From NCBI GenBank assembly GCA_014529385.2, contig CM043963.1:74369412-74433411 (forward strand): a stretch of 64,000 bases of DNA, read 5' to 3'. The position numbers and the translations under genes were made by a program. Under the pieces are notes generated by a model that was not told where the DNA came from, did no database searches, and saw only the letters and a list, made by a program, of their open reading frames with translations. Source of the stretch: Adiantum capillus-veneris (Eukaryota > Streptophyta > Polypodiopsida > Polypodiales > Pteridaceae). Positions within the stretch are counted from its first letter, which is position 1, and each line of letters starts with the position of its first letter. Shown in pieces: positions 11,541 through 22,824 of this stretch.

Positions 11541-13013
11541 TATGAGACCAAAATCTTATAGAATTTCTGGGTACAAAGATAAAATGAAGTGAAAAATAAA
11601 ATCTTAAATGCTAGATGTGAACTAAATAGCTAGTTGGAATTGTGTAGGATATGAGTAGGGGGTGAAAGTAGTGACTGGGGGCCATCACAACATAATGTGG
11701 GTGTGTGTGTGGGAATATAATGGATGAGAGTTGATACAAAGGTTGATACAAGATGAGAAGGGTGTACGATCCTCAAAAGAGCTAAATCACAGTAGATCCA
11801 TCATCGGACGTTGGCGGATCTCATCAATCTCCTCCATGGTTAGCTCGTGCATGTCGAGCCAAAGTGATCCGAATCCTCTGATGCAGCCTCCATCGATGCT
11901 GTGTAGTCCTCCGTAGTCGTGGGCATCTGGATCTCCCTAGCTAGGTCGCTCGATCGATCAGCGTGTCTCTGGTGTGAGGAGAGTGTGAGCTCTGTTGTGG
12001 TAGCTGCTCCTCCGGCTACCCAGTGTCCACTCTAAAGAAGTCTGTGATCCGTCTCTGAGATTGGCTAGCCTCTCCTCTCATCAGGCTCTCTCTGTGTTTG
12101 CGCAGCTCAAGCAAAAACAGACCCAGACATCTGTGGTCCTCATACCCCATGACTCTAGAGAGTGGTCCAAAGCCCTCTCTGAACAGGCAATGAAAGCGGC
12201 CTCGTATTTCATAGTAAACTTGGCAATGGAATGTGTAGTGCAACTGTCTCAGGCTCCATCTGACATAGGAGATATGTCCTCGCCTCTGCCAGTACTCCTA
12301 TGTATCTACTAGTCTCAATCCGAAGCTGGTGTGAAGATGTGCGTATCTGGCCAATAGCACATCGTATCCCATGAGATAAGTGGGTGTCCATGTATCTGGC
12401 CTCGTCACAAAACCATCCTCAGTAAGCTGGAGAAGATGCTCTCTACAGAAAGCCATCTTCGTGCCCAACTCCTGTGTCGGTTGTATCCAAGTCCTCCTCG
12501 GATCTAGCTGAGTCAGGTCTTGACGGATGAGCATGGTGATCTCGGGCTGTGTAAGAGTTAGAGAGGGTGCATCCAATGAGTACTGGAAGGGGCGCAATCT
12601 GTCCGTGTTGAACCCATGTACCCGAAACCATGATGTCATCTGCCCATACCAGCATGTTGTATCTCCCTACATAGCTAACTGTCGAGAGGGCTAGGTGGCA
12701 TATCTGTCTTTGGGGAGGTCCCACAAGTGGTGTATAAAGGAGATTGATTTGGTAAGCGCCCCAACCACTAGTGGGGGGGCAGCTAGCTTTGCTCGAATAA
12801 TGTCATGTGGTACGGAAGCCTTGGCTCTAATAAGTCGCGAGATCATAGAGACCAGAAGCTTCTCCACGTCTCCCGATCCATCAGTGCAACCCGACCTCCC
12901 GTGATGGTCCAATGAAGGCCCCGATATTTGAACTCCATAGAGCAATGTGGAAGCCACCAGAGTGTCAAAAAGCCAGAGCTTCGTCCGAGGCTCGTGAAAG
13001 TGAATCTATGAAG

Positions 13014-14065
13014 TTCCAAGGTGGTTCAGAACGTACTGTACGTGGCGGATATGTACGTACTGTACGTTGTTCCATACAGGAAAAAAAAATGTGTACGTAA
13101 AAATACGTACTCTTGTAAAAAAAAACTCAAATTATTGAACTTTCTAGGACATTTTCAATAAAAAACAATATTGCATGCATTAGCTTTTAGAGACATTTGA
13201 AGGTATGTCTGTTTATGTGGCCAAAAGTGTACAGAATGGCTTGAAAACCCTCATGAAATTACTCGATGGCCCAAGGTTGCATCCGTACATACGTGCGGGT
13301 TATATCCGTACACAATGGCAGTACGGATCCCTTTTTTTTTTTGAAGGGCTGCTCTATTTCAGCCGATTATGCCTCTTTTCAAAAAACGCCTTGCTGCAGC
13401 TAAGAGCGTCTAGTTTTAGCAGAGATACAAGGTACAATGCAGTGGGTGCTCCTTTCTTGTAGGTGCCAGCTTTGAGTGCAGTGTGCGGTTTGTAGTACTT
13501 ACGACCTATTAGAGTCAGGACTTCAGACTTCAGTCTTGGATTATCATGATTCATTATGTATTTATTTTGATGCTCTTAGTTTTATGTGACCATGACAGCA
13601 GACATCTGGCACTATTTGGTTGTAGACATTGGTTAGCTAAGCTGAGCTTTGTGTTTGATTATCATGATTCATTATGTATTTATTTTGATGCTCTTAGTTT
13701 TATGTGACCATGATAGTAGACATCTGGCACTATTTGGTTGTAGACATTGGTTAGCTAAGCTCAGCTTTGTGTTTTGATTGTTTGGTTAGAGTCGTGGACT
13801 CTAGTTTTTGGCATTTGTAATGGACTATTGTTGATTTGCTTATCTTTATTAGAAGTCTTGGTGAATGCATATATAAATGTATTAAGTACTCTCAGTTTTA
13901 GGCTTTGTGAAAAAAAAAGTATGAATTTTACGTATCTAAAAACTGAATCCATTTTGTACTGCGTACCTTACAAACCGAATTTGTACCGAACACTAGATAC
14001 CTAACTACCTTGGTGCGGGCTTACGATACGGAACGGATCCGTATGTACGTTTTGAAACAACCTTG
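13014..14065. mobile_element. Non-autonomous hAT-like DNA transposon in LINE A
   Basis: The element splits LINE A ORF2. The LINE reads on across it, and the flanks carry CTATGAAG (13006-13013) and CTATGAAC (14066-14073), an 8-bp duplication with one change, as expected for hAT. Ends are imperfect inverted repeats: CAAGGTGGTTCAGAACGTAC on the left, and CAAGGTTGTTTCAAAACGTA as the complement of the right end. Subterminal regions are crowded with GTACG/CGTAC motifs, a common hAT feature. There is no transposase frame, so it would depend on another element. The exact left edge is uncertain by 3 bp. Confidence 0.7.
13539..13774. repeat. 118-bp tandem duplication inside the hAT-like element
   Basis: Two copies of a 118-bp unit start at GATTATCATGATTCATTATG (13539 and 13657). 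They differ at only a few sites, for example GACAGCAG against GATAGTAG. Confidence 0.9.
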
Positions 14066-14199
14066 CTATGAACACATCCTCTCCAATCCACCCTGTGCTC
14101 TGGTCAGTCTAGTGTCTGCTGCTCTCCTCAATGAAAATGATAGTCCAGCAAAGACCACCCCAAGGTAGGTGTAAGCACCTCTATACAAACCTGCACCTA

Positions 14200-14755
14200 C
14201 TCTTGGGCATTGATGACGTGAGTATGGATGTCGTAGCTGTTGTCCAAGCTATGCATGATAAAGGTGATAATCTTATCCTTCCTGTTTGGACAAGCAGCGA
14301 AGTTGAGGTCACATATTGTCAAGTTTGGATCTTTGCTCTTTGTAGGTTTGTAGTAGTATTCATTTTTCGATTTCATATTTAGCTTACCTGAGGACTTAAG
14401 AATTTGTTCCTTTAGAAGTAGTTGTGTGAATTTTGACTTCTAGATTTAAGTTTTTAAGATGTCTTATCCTTTTTTGCTTAAAGTTGAGTACGTATTTTAA
14501 GCCAAGTAAGCTGCATCATCTTATTTTATGCATGCCTTTTCAAAAAACATTATTAAGTTAAAAATGTTTTGTTTTATCTAGTTTTGTTTCGTAGCAAATA
14601 AAGTGATTTAGTTTGTTTGTTTTTGTTTTTTATTTTGTTTTGTTTTGTTTTTTTCTTTTCTTTTCTTTTCTTTTCTCTTCTTGTGTCCCTTGCTTTCATA
14701 GTTTTATGAGTGCTTTATTCCCTCTTATAATACGTGAGTTTAGACTATTCTGAAC
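14200..14755. other. Unidentified insertion in LINE A ORF2
   Basis: LINE A codons stop near 14200 (the segment encoding AYTYLGVV on the minus strand) and resume near 14756 (EYTNISS). The roughly 550 bp between them include a T-rich stretch with TTTTG and TTTTC runs at 14590-14680. No terminal repeats or duplication could be defined, so its class is unknown. Confidence 0.5.
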
Positions 14756-17078
14756 TTATGAAGATATATTTGTATACTCCATTGTCTCATGGCCGTATGT
14801 GAATGTGAATGCGGATGCTGATCTCCTGGTCCACTGTGGGGTGTTGTTAAACACCATAACCTTGGTTTTACCAAGGTTGACAAACAAACCATTGTCGTGG
14901 GCAAACCTGTGCAAAGCATCCAAGTGACGTTGCATCCCCTCGGGAGAGTCGAAGATCAACACAATATCATCAGCATATAACAATAGTGGAATCGATGTCC
15001 CTACGAGCTGTGCACCCCTATCACCCTCACTCTCAATATAGTCAGAAACCTCATCCATATACATACAAAATAGAGTAGGAGAGAGCAGGCAACCTTGCTT
15101 CACCCCGATAGTGGAGTGAACTAATGTAGATAATCCCTCTAGAGTGCGTATATGCCCCACTACAGACTTGTATAATGCCATAATCCCTCAGATCAGCTCT
15201 GTGGGTACTCCCATCTCCTGTAGTTTGCAGATCAATCTAGCTCTGGGCACTGTGTCAAATGCTTTGTGGAAGTCCACAAAGCTACAATAGATCTGTCTCC
15301 CATGTGATCTGTCCTCGTCAATAATGGCTGTGTCAAAATGTGGTCAAGAGTAGAAAAACCTCTCCTGAACCCTGCCTGCCCGACTGCGCATATACCCTCT
15401 CTCTGCCCATCTACTCAGGTGCTACTCAAGAATGGATGTGTATAACCGTGCCAATGTGTGTCCAATCATGATAGTGCGATAATTCCCAAGCTCCATAGGG
15501 TCTCCTGACTTGAAGATAGGTACAATAGTAGATAAACTCCAAGTATCAGGCAAACCCTCACACATGGCACGGTTGAACATCGCTGCTAAAAGCTCTGCGA
15601 GCAGATCCCTGGCATGTATAAAATGCTCAGCCACTAAGCCATCATGATCATATGCTCTCCCAGTCCTCATCCTATCAATGGCTTTCTTCACCATCTCAGC
15701 AATGAAAAAGCGCATGTGTGTGGGAATGGTTCGACGGGGTCAGGAAGAGGCGACTATCCAAGAACTGTATACAAAGATGACGCATACTGGCCCCAGGCAT
15801 TGTAGAAGTAATGGCAGGAGGGGGGGAGTGCTCATGAAAGAGTCGCCATGCCGCACTTGAGTCTTGACGCAAGAATAGTTGATATAGATCTTGCTCTAGT
15901 TGAGCCACAAATGCCATCTTCTTCCGCCACACTAGGCGTCGGAAGGCAATCTGTGACTGTTTGTGAGTGATTTCTCCCAAAAGCACCTCCTTCTGAATCC
16001 TGGCTCTCATCTTGTGGCACTCCTCATCATACCACTCATTTTGGGGCATGCTCCCAGAACGTCGTCTCTGCTCAAGCTCGGTGTGTGGGTTTGCCTCTAC
16101 TACTGCGTCATGCAATGTTTGTGTTAGTATAGTATTAAGCTCCTCCAGAGGTCGCCCTGGCTCCTCAGTGCACAGGCATCTGTAGATCCAATCTATGTAG
16201 AAATAGTCCGTCTCCCGTGTAAAGGTGTAGCGAGTAGGGGCTGCTATCCGTGGTATTTGTGCTACACTAAACTAGAAAGAGATGGTCATCGACACAAGGG
16301 CATGATCTACTGCCACACCAAGGTCCAACTGTGAGGTTCGGGATACTAGAGATAAAGCTCGATTGTGCCATAACATAATCCACTGTGCTGGCTCCATGTT
16401 TGTGTGGAAAGCATGTAAAACTTCCCACAGCGGGAAATCTCTATAGGCCATTCAAAATGGCCAATCCATGTGCAATCCCCATATATATCAAGTGCCGTCC
16501 GTACTAAGTATGCTCCATATCCTGTGATATTCTAGATAGACCCATATGTGCAATATCCAGCTCTCTTAGCATCTCCTCTGAAGTATCATAAAATACTCTT
16601 TGGTGATGGACAGTCCTAGCATTGAAATCTCCCAGGATGATAACATCACCATCCCTGGGTGAGACTGAGGGCAGAGACAGGTAGATACCTCTACGTTGCT
16701 ATTTGCTACTTTCCTCCAACTAGAGGACAATCCCCCTTCTCTATTTTGGATGATGACGTATGGGAGTTCTCTATATGTACGTAGCCCGCCCATCCCCGTG
16801 GGCTATATGTATCGATGGCTGCAACTCCTCCCTGAATAAGACTGTCACTCCCCCTGAGCCACGTCCTCTGTGCTCTGACCGAGTTTCCTGTCTGCAAGCT
16901 GTCTCCCATTTGTATCCGTTGACATGTGGCATAGATTGCCGAGGGGCTGATGTGTCTCAGAATAGAAGATGATGTCCCTCCTAGTGAAACTATCCTCAAA
17001 AGCACCCACATCAAGGCTTAGAGATCCATTACAATTCCAAGTAGCAACTTTGGGTGTGGTCCCATAGGTCTCGCGCCG

Positions 17079-18004
17079 TCATGCGGAGCACCTCTCCATA
17101 ATAACCACTCGTCTATCTCTATAGAAGGCCAATTTCCCTTTCTCTCGGGCTGTCCTTATCTGAGGTATAACTTCTTGCATATGAGCAAGCTGTGAGAGTG
17201 TGAGGTCGTCCCTAAGGAATATCCCCGTCTTCTTTAGCATAGGATGCTTCTTCAAGAAATCCTTCTTGCTTCCATGGAGGGGAAGCGAAGGAACAATGTT
17301 CTCTCCTTGGAAGTCTCCCCATTTCCTTCTCTCTTCTTCCCCACTCTCCATGCCTTTTGTGTGAGTGGCTTCACTACCCATCATATTTAGAAGCTCTTTG
17401 CCTTCCCCCTCCACATCATCACGGTCATTTAGACTGGTTACTCGTACATGTAAAGCTCTAGCCTTCCTTCTTTGATTTCCTGTAGGGTCATGTTGATGAT
17501 TGTGGGAGTGGGGATGGTTGTTGGTTCTTTCTCTTTTGCTTTCTTGGCAACCTTTATCCATTTCTCGGCCTCATCTACCTTCTTCTGTGTTTTCGTGATT
17601 ACATCTACCCACGAAGACGTCTTCGCCTCATGTTTCTCTTCTTCTTTGATCTTCCGCACTTGTTCTTTGATGAATTTGAGTTCCTTTATCATTGAGGGCT
17701 GGATTTCTCCTTCTTCAAGTCCACTCCCCGCTCTAGTTTCCGCAAGCTCTTGCTCGAGGGTTGAGTCTTCCTCCCAGAGCGCTTGGACTTCCGCCTGAAA
17801 GTCTTCTTTCTCCTTACATTGCTTGCCCTCGTTAAAGACCATTTGGATGAGGGTGGTCTTTTCTTTTCACCATCCTTCCATCTCCGTTTTCCACTCTTTC
17901 ATCTCTTTTTCCACCCGTGTTATCCTCTTGTTTGTGACCATGAATGTTGCCTTCGTTACCGTTGAGGGAGACTTGCTCACGGGTGAGCTACTCTTGGTCT
18001 CCAT
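17079..18004 (-). pseudogene. LINE A ORF1 (RNA-binding/coiled-coil protein), broken
   Basis: The reading starts METKSSSPVSK at 18004 and runs into a Glu/Lys-rich coiled coil (VEKEMKEWKTEMEGW, later KELKFIKEQVRKIKEEEK). After a frame change comes a conserved C-terminal block: ALHVRVTSLNDRDD near 17440, and KTGIFLRDDLTLSQLAHM near 17200, followed by REKGKLAFYRDRRVV. It ends at ERCSA and a stop. The same C-terminal block ends ORF1 of the + strand copy. LINE ORF1 proteins bind the element RNA and form the retrotransposition particle. An in-frame stop after EMEGW and at least one frameshift inactivate this copy. Confidence 0.75.
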
Positions 18005-18557
18005 TGCAGAAGATGTGCTATCTTCCCAAGCTACGTACAGAAAACACCTTCATCCCAACCGGGTTGAGAACAGTATGTTTGGTTGGCTAGACAGCGAACA
18101 ATCGATGCAAACAGCAATCGGGTGCAAATAGCCTACTTCAGATTACTCCGGATGGCTGTAAACGGCCGTCCCCTGCGGAGATAACTGGCTGAGAACACAG
18201 TTGAATATGCTGGGCAGCAATGGGGAAACTCCACAGCAATCAAGCCTTGATCTATGCTCAAAAAATTCTGCTATGTTGACTGGAACCCGCAACCCTTCAC
18301 CTGGGGAAAACTCAAGGCTGAGTGCCTGCTCCAGGTGGGAAACGCCAAATGGTGGTGGGGGAGGAGTGTAGTGTGTAGTGTGGGCAGCAAAAGAACAACT
18401 CAAACCCTAAAACAGAAACAGATGGCGAAACCCTAAAACAGCATGTTGAAACCAAAATAGCGAAAAAACAGAAATTCGAAACCCTAAAACGGGAGGTGAA
18501 GCCCTAAAACAGCTGGCAAAACCCTAAAACAGCGGAAAAACAGAAATTCAAAACCCT

Positions 18558-18561
<4 letters not shown>
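18005..18561 (-). promoter_or_regulatory. LINE A 5' leader with reiterated telo-box motifs
   Basis: Between 18402 and 18560 the motif AAACCCTAAA (or GCCCTAAAAC) occurs six times at intervals of roughly 20-55 bp, often followed by ACAG. On the minus strand these read CTGTTTTAGGGTTT. Telo-boxes are known promoter elements in plants, so this may be the internal promoter of LINE A. The leader starts directly after the (GA)n tract. Confidence 0.5.

Positions 18562-18617
<56 letters not shown>
18562..18617. repeat. (GA)n microsatellite at the 5' end of LINE A (-)
   Basis: A pure GA tract of about 56 bp between the LINE A leader and the IF-3 intron end. It probably forms one ancestral microsatellite with the tract at 11423-11499, split by LINE A. 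Confidence 0.95.
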
Positions 18618-18623
<6 letters not shown>

Positions 18624-18651
18624 TTGATTGTACCTGATTCTTTATTTACAG

Positions 18652-18967
18652 GTACAATATCGACGTTCATGATTATGGTGTTCGTCTAAAATCAATCCAA
18701 AAGTTTTTGAAAGATGGCGATAAGGTATGTAGATAGAAGACTCGCATTAAACCAGCTAAATGCTGGGCCTTTTGTGGCAATACTGTGAGCATCACATGAG
18801 GTGAGCATTACATATCACATGAAATATAATATACTCAAGCTGACTATGATTTCATGCAGGTGAAGTTAATTATTCAATTTAAGGGTAGAGAGTTAGAGTT
18901 CAAAGACCTTGGCATGAAGCTTTTTGACAGATTCCAAGAAGACATTGGAGAGGTAATCTTACATTCA

Positions 18968-19036
<69 letters not shown>

Positions 19037-19262
19037 ACAAAAAAAGAAAGAAAAAGATCGCTTATGAGTAGTCTTTGACCTTTTTTAGGAAGCAATTGTT
19101 GAGACCAGGCAGAGCAAGGAGGTGAGAAGCATTTCCATGGTGTTGGCACCCAACAACAAAGGAAAAGTTGCTGGGCAAGGCTCAAATTCAGAGAAACCCA
19201 ACACAGATAAGAATGGTAGTGGGGATGTTGCAACAGTAGCAGCTGTTGGTGGAGAGGCGTAA
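18652..19262 (+). CDS. Organellar translation initiation factor IF-3, last three exons (partial)
   Basis: Three exons with proper splice sites encode the C-terminal domain of a bacterial-type IF-3. Exon 18652-18724 follows TTTACAG and precedes GTATGT; it encodes YNIDVHDYGVRLKSIQKF and then LKDGDK. Exon 18860-18952 (after ATGCAG, before GTAATC) encodes VKLIIQFKGRELEFKDLGMK through FQEDIGE. Exon 19089-19262 (after TTTTTTAG) encodes EAIVETRQSKEVRSISMVLA and a hydrophilic tail ending GGEA-stop. Frames join across the introns. IF-3 binds the small ribosomal subunit and promotes correct initiation; the nuclear-encoded plant forms act in plastids or mitochondria, and which one cannot be decided here. 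The N-terminal domain and transit peptide were not found upstream. It faces the NDUFAF6-like gene tail to tail. Confidence 0.85.
18970..19032. repeat. Poly(C) followed by (CA)n in an IF-3 intron
   Basis: About 30 C residues are followed by about 16 CA units, between exons two and three given here. Length is prone to slippage and assembly error. Confidence 0.95.
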
Positions 19263-20181
19263 TTGAGATTACATTGGCTGTGAGGCTTTACGGTGTTACC
19301 AGATCCCTAACAATTATCCAGTGGGGTTTCTGTGTAGTGTATGTAGCTCTATATGATGTTATTCAATGTCAACAGTTTTGTAAATTTTTCCAATACATGA
19401 GTGAGATAATATTTGTCCACAGCCAACGAGTTTCCTGTTACTCCAGTAGGCTTTCTAAGCTTCTTGGGGTGTGGCATTTCATCAGCCGTAAAGGCTTACT
19501 GCTAGGTATGCTTTTAGATGAAGGGTATCTCGTCTGGTTTCATGTATTCGAAAGGAAAGTGTCGGTGCATGAGAATTTCTCCTCAACAGCATGCAGAGGT
19601 GTATGCAAAATTCTAAAATTTTGGACAGTATTTCAGCTTGCCATTTATTTGAATACAGCGTAAGTCTGTGGTTATCTCTAGTTTGTTTCGTTTCCTATGG
19701 TGTGACCATTGCTTGGAAATTCGAGTGTGGCATAGTGGTTTGAATGTGTCCTACCAGTAGTGTGGCAACAGATAGTGAGGGTTTGGGACCTCTTCTGGTA
19801 TTAGGTCATCACAATTTATGACGCTTGAAGTTCTGGACTCTGGATGAGTGTTAGATGATCAACAGTCCTCTACATAAGGAGCAAATGTGACGGAATCGGA
19901 GTGGAGTCAGAGCAGTGCACAAGGCGAGGTTTATGGAGCCAAGAACAGGGGGAGGCCATGTTAAGCAGACGGAGGGAGCTATAATCTTGACCCTTTAAGT
20001 AGGTTGAATGCCCCAGATAATTTGTGTACAATAAATATGACATACTTCCTTGAGGACGCACTGTGTGAGCAGCAATTTAGGCCTACCTCATTTTTAATTG
20101 GTGCATGGGAGATTCTCGGCCATTTCACATTCAGGAATTGACCAACATTGCAAATAGTACTTCTGAATGTAGGATTTTGGC

Positions 20182-20217
<36 letters not shown>

Positions 20218-22824
20218 GACCGTTTGCCCATAACCATCATGACTAGCCTCCGAAAATGCAATGGGTGGCTAGTGGCTAGCACCAGAGACACACCGATCCC
20301 AACCACCAAGAGATCTCTGTGGTAAGATGTCGTCACAAGCAATGTGGACAGTTGCTATACAGAGGAAAGGTACTACTTCAAGAGATAGGTCTTGAAGTTA
20401 GCAACTACTTGTGGATATAGAACCAACAAGATTTGTGGTCATTCATTTGAAAAAAAAGAGGAAGGTGCTGCAACCCTAATGTGGCCAGGCAATATGATCA
20501 ACAAAAACATCAGGAACGTTTAATTGAGAAGTTTGCATCACAGAAGGCAAAATAAGTGGCTTGTGCTATACAAGCTATAATATCATGTAGCAGTCACTTA
20601 TAGATTGCACGGACCACCACTTATACGTCCATGAGAAGGGAAAGCTGGTCATAGCAGTTTGCATTGTAATCATCCCTGTAAGAAGAGAAATCTAGACTAT
20701 GCAGTTTGTGCTATCAAGATCCTTTAAAAGGAGGGGTGGTGAGACTCATCTTTCTAAGTAGTCTTGCATGTATCTCGTCTCCAATCCTTCCACGTCAACC
20801 AAAGCACAATCCATGCCAACAATGCCACCAAACAGCAACTGGGCATGGCTCTCAATTTGCATGGGTTGAGAGAGAACATCTGCCCATGTTAGGGGGTAAA
20901 GTTTGTTGTGAGGTAAGGATGAGTGTAAACAACTTTAAAGGTAACAATCAAGATAGTAGAAGAGCAACACCAACGAAGCCAATCTTGGGGCGGCTCCAAA
21001 TATAGCAAAAGAATCCTAGATGTCCCACATCCTAAATACAGTGAAGTTTGTGGTCCGATGCACACTCCCATCTTCTAAGAAAAATTTCAATTACTAAGGA
21101 GGAGAATTTCTTGTCTCATGGAATCAAACCCTGAATATGTGTGAAGCTCTCTGATTTTGTTTTCTTAGTTATCACTATCGGCAATGTGCTATTGTTATAC
21201 TTCGCAAATAGCACAAGTTTAATCACCTCCTGATTCATAGAAGGCATCAAAGAACTATAAAAAGAAAAATGTAGATTGCTCGGATAAAATTGCAATCAGG
21301 ACGAGATTGTTATTATTCAACTTAAACTTTGTACCTAATCAATAAGTAGTCGAATACTTGTGCTATGTAATTGATTAAGAATAAAAGCACTTAACACCAT
21401 TGCACCCAAACTCATAATGACGTTGACACCTAGTTTAAGGTCAAGCTGGCTAATAGGAAGATTGTATTAACTTTGGCACCTTCAAAATTGGAATTTTACC
21501 ACAGTAGGCTACAGGTTGGATTAGATAAAGTTTCTTGGTGCTGCCCTCTTTCAGAGCATTCCCCTACAAAAGCCCTTCCCAAAATCCTGCTTGTGTGTGC
21601 ATTGCACTTTTCATGAAGTTGAAAATGATCGAAAAAATCATCACTTCATGATGGGAAGAAGGTACTGAGCAAAGACTCATGTACATTACATTCTCATCAA
21701 AGTGAAAAAATTAGTGAGACATATTAGCACTATAGATGGGGCAAGTAATGCTCCAACAGACATCCTGTCTAGCTCATGCATACGACCGATTCTTTTCCTT
21801 TCTTCCTTTTGGTAAATATACTGTTGTTTCCATTTCATTGTGTCATCCGCTACATCAAAGCAAATAGCATAGCTGGTGAACTTCCTAGCACATGACCAAT
21901 GTTTCCATCCACTTCAACCTTCATTTTGTTATAATCCAAAGCTTGCAAGTCAAGAATGAAAACTCTCAGTTTTACCTGCAATACAAACTACTATTACTTG
22001 AAAGTCACACTGCAGTTTTCCAGGATGCATGTGACTTAAAAGGGTGACAATAGGCAAATGAAGAACCCAAGCGGGTATACTTCATTACCCAATGCAAGAA
22101 TGTTTGAGATTGAATCAGTGCAATAACATTGACAACAACTGCACCCCATTGAGGTACTACCATCAATCCAAGCTAAAGGTTGAATAAGGTGAAGACTCAT
22201 GTTGGCATTCTTAATCATAAAGTAAATGTGAGGCTCTGTCATGAAGGGGCCCATTAACACACTAAGAAACAAAGAAGACTTCACGGTTTCGCGACGTAAT
22301 TTAACACACAAATTTAAATATGTTAGCAGGCTTAACAAAGAAGACAATAATTTGGCTGGACCAAAGCAGCGACCGAACATACATATAATGCTTTCAGGGA
22401 GTACAGGAGGGAAGGTCTATTTGACGCCAGCACAATCAGGTAAAGGATTAATCAGTGCCTAGTTTATGGGCCACAAGAGCCCGGGTATGAATTGCTCCCA
22501 ATCAAAACTTCTTGTATGCATAAACAATGGAGCTGGCTTTACTCTTCAATAAGTAATATGTTTTACAAGCAAAAAGAATACAGCAACATATTCCTTTTTT
22601 ATTACAACCACAATCTTCCAGCAATATGAACAAAGACTTCGCTCTTTTATGAACTTCACCTTGGCTCTTTAGTGCCCAAGGGAAATTAATATCTCTGCAT
22701 CAAAATTAAATGCCATCTCAACTACAAAATTAGAAATGGCTGAAGCAAGGCTAAAGAACACATTGCCACAGTGAAAAGAAATTCACCTAACGGGAAAATC
22801 TCCCCATGTTCTTGCAAAACAGCC
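19263..22824. other. Region between convergent IF-3 and NDUFAF6-like genes
   Basis: The first part should be the IF-3 3' UTR. A short (GA)n tract lies at 20185-20215. No transposon ends were recognised, so this may be ordinary host intergenic DNA. On the minus strand, 21700-22000 has a 3' splice-like TTGTATTGCAG near 21977 and short frames such as KQQYIYQKEERKRIGRMHEL, and 22040-22380 holds a 114-residue open frame. None resembles a family I know, and no exon chain could be built. I leave them unassigned. Confidence 0.5.
20185..20215. repeat. (GA)n microsatellite
   Basis: A pure GA tract of about 31 bp with no LINE sequence on either side, so it is an unoccupied tract. Confidence 0.95.

Larger units (their letters stand above)
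12016..17049 (-). pseudogene. LINE A ORF2 (endonuclease/reverse transcriptase), broken
   Basis: The start is marked by an ATWNCNG motif, typical for APE endonucleases, near 17040; most of the endonuclease centre is deleted. RT landmarks follow: a QGCLLSPTLF segment near 15090, the catalytic LLLYADDIVLIFDSPEG near 14970, then KTKVMVFN. The C-terminal region continues after the insertions (LVSMISRLIRAKASVPHDII near 12840; LTEDGFVTRP; a DTHLSHGIRCAIGQI segment near 12370; and HYTFHCQVYYEIRGRFHCLF near 12220). The last part matches the Cys/His-containing tail of the + strand copy. Many frameshifts. The protein would nick DNA and prime reverse transcription of LINE RNA. Confidence 0.8.
11500..18561 (-). 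mobile_element. LINE A (-): apparently full-length APE-type LINE in a (TC)n site
   Basis: On the minus strand the order is: a 5' leader with repeated telo-box motifs, ORF1, ORF2 (endonuclease start, RT, C-terminal Cys/His segment), a 3' UTR, a small hairpin at 11528-11540, and (CT)n. The body begins right next to a (GA)n tract at 18562-18617 and ends next to another at 11423-11499. It therefore looks like an insertion inside one GA/TC microsatellite. Two insertions split ORF2: a hAT-like element (13014-14065) and an unidentified piece of about 550 bp (about 14200-14755). Both ORFs carry frameshifts and stops, so this copy is dead. It lies upstream of the recognised IF-3 exons, probably in an intron, in antisense orientation. 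Confidence 0.8.
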
